Source: an uncultured Collinsella sp.
Lineage (GTDB): Bacteria; Actinomycetota; Coriobacteriia; Coriobacteriales; Coriobacteriaceae
NCBI GenBank assembly: GCA_900556875.1
Contig: USQQ01000001.1
Span: 62,001-126,000 of the forward strand
Direction of reading: 5' to 3'
Length of the DNA: 64,000 bases
Position numbers and translations under genes: made by a program. Below the pieces are notes generated by a model. The model saw only the letters and a program-made list of their open reading frames with translations, was not told where the DNA came from and made no database searches. Positions 16,903-25,751 of the stretch are shown here, one piece after another; the stretch's first letter is position 1; each line of letters starts with the position of its first letter.

Positions 16903-17643
16903 CTATTGCGCAGCAGCAATGCGGCGGACGATATCGAGCGTGATGTCACTTGCGACACGCGCGTACTCGAACAGATCGAACTCTCGGTCGCAAATTGCAT
17001 CGTACGCCTCGTCACAATTATCGCTGATAGCGCGCAACACCAGGCAATCGACACCATTTTTGGTTGCGACATGGGCAATTGCCGCGCCCTCCATGCCGAC
17101 ACAATCGGCATGCGTCGCCTCGATAGCGTCGTTGCGCATGGCGGTGCCCGTCACAAAGCGGTTACCCGTGGCAATCGTGCCGACCAGGAATTGTTTGGCT
17201 CCCTCGTTCGAAGCGGCTGCATTTGTCGAAGCATCAACAAACCCACGCTCAGCAAGCACGTCGACGGCAATATCGACCAGCGCGGGTGTCGAGCCAAACT
17301 CCTCGAGCCCCGGTGCGGACTCGGCGATAAGCGCGGTATCGGTATCCAGATAGCGTAGGCGTTTGCCAATGACCACGTCGTCGATATGGAGCTTGGGGTT
17401 CAAACCGCCCGCAATGCCCGAAAACACAACAGCCTGCGGAGCATACTTGCTAATGAGGTGCTGTGTTGCAGCGGCGGCGTTCACCGTGCCCATGCCCGCC
17501 GTTGTGGCGACAACTGTCAGACCGTCGAGCTCACCGCTCACAACGGTCAAGCCTGCCTCCCGCGCCTCGCAAACGTCGCTCAGCTCTTCCTTAATCTGCA
17601 TGATCTCTTTTTCGAGCGCACCGATAATCGCGATGGTAGCCAT
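16903..17643 (-). CDS. mtnN: 5'-methylthioadenosine/S-adenosylhomocysteine nucleosidase
   Basis: Cleaves methylthioadenosine and S-adenosylhomocysteine to adenine plus the thioribose, recycling products of SAM use, including those of radical-SAM enzymes. The 246-residue product has IIGALEKEI at the N-terminus with the catalytic Glu, FSGIAGG near residue 76, VGMEGAAIAHVA near 171 with the ribose-binding Met-Glu, and RAISDN near 196 with the catalytic Asp. The ATG at 17643 has GGGGA 5 nt upstream. It precedes engB and may be co-transcribed with it. Confidence 0.93.
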   Translation of the reverse strand: MATIAIIGALEKEIMQIKEELSDVCEAREAGLTVVSGELDGLTVVATTAGMGTVNAAAATQHLISKYAPQAVVFSGIAGGLNPKLHIDDVVIGKRLRYLDTDTALIAESAPGLEEFGSTPALVDIAVDVLAERGFVDASTNAAASNEGAKQFLVGTIATGNRFVTGTAMRNDAIEATHADCVGMEGAAIAHVATKNGVDCLVLRAISDNCDEAYDAICDREFDLFEYARVASDITLDIVRRIAAAQ

Positions 17644-17721
17644 ACCATTCCCCAAACCTATACGAAATTCTCAACCACGGTATGGTACCAGCATTTTGTT
17701 TGACCTCGCCAAACGAACACG

Positions 17722-17943
17722 CTAAGCCAGCGTAGCGCGGGTATCATAGAGCGCCTTGGCGATGGCAGTCACAACCTCACTCGAATGGTCGCTCCATGGC
17801 ATCGATGTCATGATGCTCATAATGTAGGTGTCGCCGTCAACATCAATGAAGCCAGCATCGCACGTCGCATTGCAACCTGCCTCGCTGATCCAGCCGGCCT
17901 TGTTGCGCACCAAAGCTTGGTCGTCCGCAATGCCATCGCGCAC
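17722..17943 (-). pseudogene. Serine hydrolase (class A beta-lactamase fold) C-terminal remnant
   Basis: Only about 73 residues remain, reading RNKAGWISEAGCNATCDAGFI, then VDGDTYIMSIMTSMPWSD. RNKAGW stands where beta-lactamase-like proteins have the KTG strand, and DAGFI with YIMSIMT is the following beta-strand pair. The SxxK and SxN parts are missing. The frame breaks exactly where a GTCCCC-type repeat begins (17941), so insertion of, or recombination at, the repeat probably removed the 5' end. Confidence 0.7.
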
Positions 17944-17969
17944 TCATTTATGTCTGTCCCCAATGAGTG
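17941..17969. repeat. REP-like hairpin, ACTCATT/AATGAGT GTCCCC family
   Basis: CACTCATT ... AATGAGTG with the loop TATGTCTGTCCCC. Related units are at 31758, 45508, 45976 and 50699. It abuts the serine hydrolase remnant. Confidence 0.7.
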
Positions 17970-17993
17970 CCCTTGGGGAGCGAAAATGGCTCG

Positions 17994-18812
17994 CTAGCCG
18001 ATGGCGTTTTTGAGTTCCGCACGGCGCTTTTTCATGCCGGCCATGACGGCGTTGCGCAGCTCGGGCATGCGCGCGGTATCCATCTGGGGCACGCCCTCGA
18101 GCTTATAGGGAATACCCAGCTGCTCGTACTTGACGACACCCATCGTGTGATACGGCAGCATTTCCAGGCCCACCACGTTGTGCCATGGAGCGATCAGGCG
18201 ACCGAGCTTCTCGCATTCCTCCGCCGTGTCGGTGATACCCGGCACCACCACATGGCGAATAACAACCTTAATCTTGCGATGGGCAAGCTCATCGCCAAAC
18301 GCCAGGATGCGCGCAGGATCGCAGCCGGTCAGCTTTTTATGCTCAACCGGATCGGCATGCTTGATGTCGAGCAGCACCATATCGGTCTCGTTGAGAACAG
18401 CATCGAACTTCTCCGGATGCTTGGGGTCAAATGCATAGCCACAGCTATCTAGGCAGGTATGTACACGGCCATCGGGGTTGTTGTGCATTGCACGGAACAG
18501 GTCGGCCAAAAACTCGGGCTGCAGGAGCGGCTCGCCACCGGACACCGTAATGCCACCGCTGCGATAGAACTCGTGGTTACTCTGGAACTCATCCATCAGG
18601 TGCTCGACGGTCACCATGGTGCCGCCGTTGACCGACCAGGTATCGGGATTGTGGCAATACGCGCAGCGCATGGGACAGCCCTGAACAAACACCACAAAGC
18701 GGATGCCGGGTCCGTCGACCGTTCCCATCGTCTCGATCGAATGCACGCGGCCAAGGGCAAACGCAGAGTCCTCGGGACGAGCGTCCACACCCTCAAGCGT
18801 CATTTCTGCCAT
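17994..18812 (-). CDS. pflA: Pyruvate formate-lyase activating enzyme
   Basis: Radical-SAM enzyme that abstracts a hydrogen from the glycyl residue of pyruvate formate-lyase. The 272-residue product has FVQGCPMRCAYCHNPDTW near residue 38, giving the CxxxCxxC cluster ligands, then GGEPLLQ and the family motif around DTAEECEKLGRLIAPW. The ATG at 18812 is preferred; an in-frame TTG upstream lacks support. It lies downstream of degV and the split PFL genes on the same strand. In this genome the substrate glycine is on a separate 83-residue protein. Confidence 0.95.
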   Translation of the reverse strand: MAEMTLEGVDARPEDSAFALGRVHSIETMGTVDGPGIRFVVFVQGCPMRCAYCHNPDTWSVNGGTMVTVEHLMDEFQSNHEFYRSGGITVSGGEPLLQPEFLADLFRAMHNNPDGRVHTCLDSCGYAFDPKHPEKFDAVLNETDMVLLDIKHADPVEHKKLTGCDPARILAFGDELAHRKIKVVIRHVVVPGITDTAEECEKLGRLIAPWHNVVGLEMLPYHTMGVVKYEQLGIPYKLEGVPQMDTARMPELRNAVMAGMKKRRAELKNAIG

Positions 18813-18986
18813 TCGCGCTACCTTGCCTCTCCCTGGATGCAACCAATTAAAATGCCAGAGTCATTCTAGCCCATGCGTTTGCGTTTAAACGCCTCGGAAT
18901 AGAACGGCACGTTTTAATCTATCCCCCATCACCAAGGCTGGGGGCTACGTCGAGATGTCAGGCTGGAGAACGCTCGCCTGCGGCCT

Positions 18987-19841
18987 TTACGCCTTAAGCG
19001 TGACCACCGCACCGAAGGCGGTCGGGCCGCAGTGGCTCGAGATGACGCCGCCGACCTGAGTCCAGGTAACGTCCTTAAAGCCCAGGTCGTGCGCATAGAC
19101 TTCCATATCGTCGCGCAGCTCCTCGGAAAGGCCCACTGAATACGCCAAACCAATGTGCGAGTAATCAATATCGCCCTTCGCAACCATGTGGTCAATAAAG
19201 GCACGGGCACATTTGAGCATAGAGCCGCGGAGCTTCTTGGTCGCCACGAATTTGCCACCCGTTACCTCAATGCAGGGCTTAATCTTGAGCAGATGGGCGC
19301 CAAGAAACGCGACGTTGGACAAGCGACCACCCGCCTTAAGGAAGGCAAGGTCCGTAGGAACAAAGCCCAGCAGCACGCGGTCCATCACCGAATTGGTAAA
19401 GGCGAAAATCTCGTCGACGGTAGCATCCGGATGGGCTTCGATATACTTGGCGGTCTCAACGGCGACAAGCGACTGGCCCACCGACACAAAGCGCGTATCC
19501 ATGGAGAAGACGTAATCGCGGCCCTTTGCCGCAATCTTCGACGACTGATGCGAGCAGGTCGTAACCTCGGAATACGCAAGATGCAAAATGGTCGCATCGG
19601 GCCGCTCGGCGTGGATGCGGTCGTACACATGCGCAAAATCCGCCGGCGAGCAACCGCTGGTCTTGGGCATCACACCAAACTCGTTGCAGCGCGAGTAAAT
19701 CTCGAGCGGGTCGATCGATCCGTCTTCGACGGTCTCGTCACCAATCGTGACATGCATGGGCACGCGCACGATGCCATAGCGCTCGCAGAGCTCCGGCGTC
19801 ACATCCGAACCAGACTCAACCACGATTACGTACTTGCCCAT
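18987..19841 (-). CDS. DegV family fatty-acid-binding protein
   Basis: DegV/FakB proteins bind a fatty acid and, with FakA kinase, present it for phosphorylation. The 284-residue product starts MGKYVIVVESGSDVTPEL and has the family order: VPMHVTIGDE, TSGCSPADF (Ser that contacts the carboxylate), DTRFVSVGQSLVA, GGRLSNVAFLGAHLLKIKPCIEV near residue 175 and a C-terminal SSHCGPTAFGAVV. An ATG two codons upstream (19847) is equally possible. No FakA gene is in the window. It lies between grcA-like and pflA, with no obvious functional link. Confidence 0.88.
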   Translation of the reverse strand: MGKYVIVVESGSDVTPELCERYGIVRVPMHVTIGDETVEDGSIDPLEIYSRCNEFGVMPKTSGCSPADFAHVYDRIHAERPDATILHLAYSEVTTCSHQSSKIAAKGRDYVFSMDTRFVSVGQSLVAVETAKYIEAHPDATVDEIFAFTNSVMDRVLLGFVPTDLAFLKAGGRLSNVAFLGAHLLKIKPCIEVTGGKFVATKKLRGSMLKCARAFIDHMVAKGDIDYSHIGLAYSVGLSEELRDDMEVYAHDLGFKDVTWTQVGGVISSHCGPTAFGAVVTLKA

Positions 19842-20030
19842 TATCATCACAACCCATCTCGACGTTGGCTTTTGAATATGTGACGCACGTCCGCCGTCCT
19901 GCTGCAGAACGGCCTCCAAGCGCCAAAGAGACGCCGCCCCTTGCACACAACAAAGGACAGCGTCTCCCTGGAAAACTCCGTGCTTATCTGAGATTCTACA
20001 CGGTTTATTAAGGAGTGTTACTTATTCCGC

Positions 20031-20060
20031 AAACGGTAGCTATACGCGATAAACGGTAGC
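20031..20060. promoter_or_regulatory. Direct repeat AAACGGTAGC, two copies 20 nt apart
   Basis: AAACGGTAGC at 20031-20040 and 20051-20060, about two helical turns apart, in the gap between palindrome A4 and degV. It could be a regulator site for degV; no promoter was assigned. Confidence 0.35.
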
Positions 20061-20102
20061 AAGCAAGAATCCAGAACGCTCAACCCATTAGGAGAGTTCC
20101 GC

Positions 20103-20283
20103 CTAAAGGGTAACTACACAGGACCCCGCCGGGGCTGTTTGGGCTACCTCCCAAAATATTCCGCAGGACGCAAGAAGCCCTCGCCGCACGAAGTGCGCAG
20201 CGAGGGCTTCTTGCATGTCCGAGGACGTTTTGGGAGGTAGCCCAAACAGCCCCAGCGATCCTGCGGGAGTTAAACCCCTTTAG
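20103..20283. repeat. Long nested palindrome, family A copy 4
   Basis: Inner 26-bp stem (20131-20156 with 20228-20253, perfect), family core in the reverse sense (TTCCGCAGGACG / CATGTCCGAGGACG), inner hairpin AGAAGCCCTCGC with loop CGCACGAAGTGCGCA. Outside, CTAAAGGG plus TAACT (20103-20115) pairs with AGTTA plus CCCTTTAG (20268-20283) across a small bulge. The right outer arm contains the stop codon of the glycyl-radical protein gene. Confidence 0.82.
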
Positions 20284-20531
20284 AACTTGTTGTGGAAGGT
20301 ACGCGAAATGACCTCGTCCTGCTGCTCCTTGGTGAGCGTGTGGAAGTTCACGGCGTAGCCGGAAACGCGAATGGTCAGCTGCGGGTACTTCTCGGGGTGA
20401 GCCTGAGCGTCGAGCAGCGTCTCACGGTTGAAGACGTTGATGTTCAGGTGGTGGCCACCCTTCTCGGCGTAAGCGTCGAGCATGTGGACCAGGTTATCGG
20501 CCTGAGTCTCGGAAACTTCAGAAACCTTCAT
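20280..20531 (-). CDS. grcA: Stand-alone glycyl-radical domain of pyruvate formate-lyase (GrcA-like)
   Basis: An 83-residue protein homologous to the last part of pyruvate formate-lyase and to E. coli GrcA (YfiD). It reads DNLVHMLDAYAEKGGHHLNINVFNRE, then LTIRVSGYAVNFHTLTKEQQDEV. The Gly in RVSGYAV is the residue that carries the radical. AAGGAG lies 8 nt before the ATG. The upstream pflB product ends just before this domain would begin, so this gene most likely supplies the missing part rather than repairing a damaged enzyme as GrcA does. Its frame differs from that of pflB and 85 nt with hairpins separate them, so a simple sequencing error is unlikely. Confidence 0.9.
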   Translation of the reverse strand: MKVSEVSETQADNLVHMLDAYAEKGGHHLNINVFNRETLLDAQAHPEKYPQLTIRVSGYAVNFHTLTKEQQDEVISRTFHNKF

Positions 20532-20554
20532 AATGTGTCTCCTTCGATCGATAG

Positions 20555-20615
20555 GCGCCGGCCGAAACCGGCGCACTAATCAGTAATCGTTATTGTTAGT
20601 ATAGCACTAACAATA
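20555..20615 (-). promoter_or_regulatory. Two hairpins in the pflB-grcA gap
   Basis: TATTGTTAGT-atagc-ACTAACAATA (20591-20615, perfect 10-bp arms) starts 2 nt after the pflB stop, followed by GCGCCGG-ccgaaa-CCGGCGC (20555-20574). No U-tract follows either. They could be a processing or attenuation region setting the ratio of the two subunits, or the first could be an operator. Confidence 0.55.
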
Positions 20616-20616
20616 G

Positions 20617-22668
<2,052 letters not shown>

Positions 22669-23062
22669 TGTGTAACCACGCTCCTAGTTACGTGTAATGC
22701 GGCGCTCTCTCACACCGCTGCTTATTGAATTCTTGAATGTTCGGCTTGCACTACCGGCTTCTTCCGTTCTTCACCACACGTTGGTGCAGGGAAAACGTTT
22801 GTCCACCTTGGAACTACAACCCAAAACCCAAGATTTCACCCGTTTGAGAAGGATAACATAGCGACCCTCTCCATCTGGGCTGTTATATGTTTCTTTTTTT
22901 ATATCATAAAGGCGTTTTTTACAAACCCGCAGGAAATGCGAGCGCGAACAACTACCGTTCACCGATTTGTTTGGTATTTTTCCTTGCCTTTGTACGACGT
23001 TCACTCTAGCTGTTATGCCAGCTTTAGCAGGGTAAAGTGTTCCAGAGACCCTACAGAAACTG
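22669..23062. other. Leader and promoter region of pflB
   Basis: No gene. On the minus strand a possible promoter is TTGTAA ... TATAAA around 22897-22923 (15-nt spacing, so weak). CCCGCAGGAAAT near 22925 resembles the CCGCAGG core of the MITE-like elements but lacks terminal repeats. The leader from there to the start is about 230 nt and no riboswitch was recognised. Confidence 0.35.
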
Positions 23063-23096
23063 CAGGGCGGCCACGGGATCCCCCGTGGCCGCCCTG
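23063..23096 (-). terminator. Strong hairpin downstream of the KDG permease gene
   Basis: CAGGGCGGCCACGGG with its complement, tight loop. It is 38 nt beyond the permease stop on the minus strand. The following sequence on that strand is CAGTTTCTG, so the U-tract is poor. Confidence 0.65.
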
Positions 23097-23134
23097 TGGC
23101 GTGACTAGTTTTTAGCTTTGATTGCCGCTTGGCA

Positions 23135-24154
23135 TTAGGCAGCTGCGACGGCCTTGTCGGTCGTTGCCTTGCTATCGCCGTTGCCCTGGCCCTCAAAATG
23201 CTTGTAGCACCAGCTGGTGACCAGCGGGGTCAAAATAGCCGTAACGATTGCGCAGGCAGCAACCTGTGCCGTGGCCGTCGCGAGCACCGCACCGCCGTAC
23301 AAGGCCTCGTTGACGCTTGCCATGGCAGCAGGCGTGGCCACATTGGCTCCGGCGCAGCTCGAAATGGCCGCACCCGCGACACCCGTACCGCCCGTGAGCT
23401 TATCGACCGCGACAACGGGAATTGCAAAGACCACCGAGCAGATCACGCCGAGCAGAATACCGGGGAGACCGCCATTAATGAGCTGGCCAAAGGTCATGGT
23501 CGAGCCCATGGCAAAGAAGACGAGCACAATGATGGCGGAAAGTGCCGGTGCCATCATCTTCTTAAAGCTGGGGAACAGGTTGCCCAGGATAATGCCAACG
23601 ACAATCGGAAGGATGGCGCCCACGAGCGACCAGCCAATCGGAGCCTGACCGGCAGCACCGAGCACGATCATCGTGACCGGAGGGCCGACAACGAGCGTGG
23701 TGATGGCGACAGCGCCACGCTCGGCCTCGTTGCCCATGGTACCCATCAGTCCAGCGTACATAGCGTTGTTGGCGCCGGTACAAGCCGCCAGCATCACCAT
23801 GGCAGAGATGCCAAACAAGTTGTCGTTGAACACATAAAGGATGAGCAGCGACACAGCAACGACCACGATCTGCTTGACGGCGATGATGATGGCACCGCGG
23901 GCAGCGGCGGCAGGAGCACTCTTAAACGAAATCGTCGTACCGACGATGAGCAAAAAAGCGCCCACGAGCGGGCCGGCGCCCTGCTGAGTCATGCCAAGCG
24001 TAAAGCTGCCGAGCGTTTTGAACAGGTCGGGGAATAGCGTGTTGAGCAGGCAGCCCAACAAAAGCGGCACCAAAATATTGGCACCCGGGATGGAGGACAT
24101 CTTAAAGAACGGCTCCTTTGCCGCCGGCGCCTCCACCGCAGTCGATTCACTCAT
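23135..24154 (-). CDS. kdgT: 2-keto-3-deoxygluconate permease family transporter
   Basis: A 339-residue inner-membrane protein with about ten hydrophobic segments. It matches KdgT: SIPGANILVPLLLGCLLNTLFP near the start, GAGPLVGAFLLIVGTTISFK, TGANNAMYAGLMG, and GGTGVAGAAISSCAGANVATPAAM near residue 270. The family imports 2-keto-3-deoxygluconate with protons. AAGGAG lies 6 nt before the ATG at 24154, which is preferred to an upstream ATG. The SDR gene 108 nt upstream on the same strand could act on the same compound (compare KduD), so this may be a small uronate-use unit; no kinase or aldolase is nearby. Confidence 0.85.
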   Translation of the reverse strand: MSESTAVEAPAAKEPFFKMSSIPGANILVPLLLGCLLNTLFPDLFKTLGSFTLGMTQQGAGPLVGAFLLIVGTTISFKSAPAAAARGAIIIAVKQIVVVAVSLLILYVFNDNLFGISAMVMLAACTGANNAMYAGLMGTMGNEAERGAVAITTLVVGPPVTMIVLGAAGQAPIGWSLVGAILPIVVGIILGNLFPSFKKMMAPALSAIIVLVFFAMGSTMTFGQLINGGLPGILLGVICSVVFAIPVVAVDKLTGGTGVAGAAISSCAGANVATPAAMASVNEALYGGAVLATATAQVAACAIVTAILTPLVTSWCYKHFEGQGNGDSKATTDKAVAAA

Positions 24155-24211
24155 ATATATCTCCTTTGGATGCATGCGAATCGTAGTCGCACGCGCCTAT
24201 GTCAGAAAGAA

Positions 24212-24243
24212 GGCGACGGTCCCGAGTCGCAGGAGCCGTCGCC
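24212..24243 (-). terminator. Hairpin between the SDR gene and the KDG permease gene
   Basis: GGCGACGG with CCGTCGCC around a 16-nt loop; on the minus strand followed by TTCTTTCTGAC. Partial termination after the SDR gene is possible. Confidence 0.5.
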
Positions 24244-24262
24244 GAATAATCATCGCGGGGTA

Positions 24263-25012
24263 TTACCCGTCCAGGACGATGCCGCCGTCGCAGTCACCGA
24301 TCTCGCCGTTCACGAAGCTGGCGAGGTCGGAAGCGAAGAACAGCACCATCTGCGCAGGCTCACTGGCCTGGGCGGCGCGGCCCAGAGGGATACCGTTGAT
24401 GATGCGCTGAGAGTTCTCGTCAGAGAGAATCGAGGTCATATCGGTAAGGGTGAGCGACGGGCATACAGCGTTGCAGCGGACACCAAACTTGCCGCCTTCC
24501 TTGGCGACTGCCTTGGTTAGACCGTTAACACCGGCCTTGGAGCTGGCGTAGGCAGCGGTGCCGAGCAGGCCGCCACCGATCTTGCCAGCAACGGAGCTCA
24601 CGTTGACGATAGTGCCGGCATGTGCCGCCTTAAAGTGCGGGTACACGGCATTCATCATAGTGAAGGTACCGTTGAGGTTGATGTCGATGGTGCGACGCCA
24701 CTCGGTGTCATCGATCTCGTCAAACTTCTTGGCGCTGATGACGCCAGCGCAGTTGATCAGAGTGTTGGTTTGCGGCAGGTCCGTGAAAATCTGCTCGACG
24801 GTCTCGCGCGCCTTGGGCGCATCGGCAACATCGAGCTGGTAGAACTTGTTGCCTTCGCCAAGCTCGGCCACAGCGGCCTCGCCCTTAGCAGCGTTCCTTG
24901 CGATGAGCGCGACATGTCCGCCGCCCGCGACGATGCCCTTGGCGATCTCGAGGCCAATGCCCTGAGTGCCACCGGTAACGATCGCGGTTTTACCCGTGAA
25001 GTCAAATGCCAT
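24263..25012 (-). CDS. SDR family NAD(P)-dependent oxidoreductase (KduD-like)
   Basis: Classical short-chain dehydrogenase of 249 residues. It has the nucleotide site TGGTQGIG near residue 13, NCAG near 87, the catalytic Ser in NVSSVAG near 136, and YASSK near 153; the C-terminus ends GEIGDCDGGIVLDG. Because the next gene is a ketodeoxygluconate permease, a 2-dehydro-3-deoxygluconate or gluconate dehydrogenase role is plausible but not shown. The start has no strong ribosome site close by. It is divergent from marR across 289 nt. Confidence 0.85.
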   Translation of the reverse strand: MAFDFTGKTAIVTGGTQGIGLEIAKGIVAGGGHVALIARNAAKGEAAVAELGEGNKFYQLDVADAPKARETVEQIFTDLPQTNTLINCAGVISAKKFDEIDDTEWRRTIDINLNGTFTMMNAVYPHFKAAHAGTIVNVSSVAGKIGGGLLGTAAYASSKAGVNGLTKAVAKEGGKFGVRCNAVCPSLTLTDMTSILSDENSQRIINGIPLGRAAQASEPAQMVLFFASDLASFVNGEIGDCDGGIVLDG

Positions 25013-25209
25013 GACTCCAACCCCCTTGATTCAGGTGTCTCCTTGCGGGAAGTTGGAGCATCGCACGTGGCGATTATATGAGTCCTAGTCGTCATGGTGG
25101 TGACAACCCCTCGCCTAACCGCGTGCATAATAGTTCTTTGAAACGCTTCAGCAATTGAATGATTTTAAGTCTTTATGCGCTCTTTATATTGCCTAGCGGC
25201 CAAGTAGTT

Positions 25210-25229
25210 TTTTGGGACATGTCCCAAAA
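25210..25229. promoter_or_regulatory. Perfect 20-bp palindrome between the SDR and MarR genes
   Basis: TTTTGGGACATGTCCCAAAA. It lies in the divergent gap, 70-90 nt before the marR start. It could be an operator for MarR or a minimal dispersed palindrome; the GGGACA/TGTCCC content also resembles the loops of the REP-like repeats. Confidence 0.5.
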
Positions 25230-25301
25230 TCTACCGCATAGGGTACGCGTGCAAGGGTATCATCTTTCACCGAAAATAGTTTCTAGTGTTAGGGGTTTTC
25301 G

Positions 25302-25751
25302 GTGGAAGATACCGATTTCCATGAGCTTGGGCACCAGCTCTTAACTGAGTTTGGCAGCATGCATCAGCGCATTTCGCGCTTTGCGGACAAAGCTCTCGGC
25401 GGCGAGATGGCTGTCATGCGCGCTCTCATGCTCGCTGGCGGTTCGCTCACGCCGAGCGAACTCGCTGATCGCGCCTGGGTCTCGAGCGCCCGCATCGCCA
25501 ACATCCTGCGCGCCCTCGAAACCAAGGGCTGGGTCGAGCGCGAGCACTCAAAGACCGACCGTCGTCGCGTACACGTCACGGTGACCGACAAAGGCCGACA
25601 AGATCTCGAAATCAAACGTCGGGAATTCGAGAAACGCACCGCGGCCTTCCTCGAGCAGCTCGGCGAAACAGATACCCAAGAGATGGTGCGCCTCCTAAGG
25701 CGTGCCAACGAAATTATCGATCGCAATCAAGAAAGGAGAGATGCCGAGTGA
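25302..25751 (+). CDS. MarR family transcriptional regulator
   Basis: Winged-helix repressor of 149 residues. The HTH is GSLTPSELADRAWVSSARIANILRALETKGWVERE, and the wing is SKTDRRRVHVTVTDKG, both standard. The start is GTG at 25302 with AGGGG 6 nt upstream. The stop overlaps the GTG of the first ABC gene (GTGA overlap), so the three genes form an operon. It probably represses the exporter in response to its substrate. Confidence 0.92.
   Translation: MEDTDFHELGHQLLTEFGSMHQRISRFADKALGGEMAVMRALMLAGGSLTPSELADRAWVSSARIANILRALETKGWVEREHSKTDRRRVHVTVTDKGRQDLEIKRREFEKRTAAFLEQLGETDTQEMVRLLRRANEIIDRNQERRDAE

Noticed and set aside
22771..23196. Minus-strand open frame of 141 codons upstream of pflB
   Set aside because: It overlaps the end of the KDG permease gene and its hairpin, has no ribosome site, and reads as an Arg/Pro/Ser-rich translation typical of a shadow frame.
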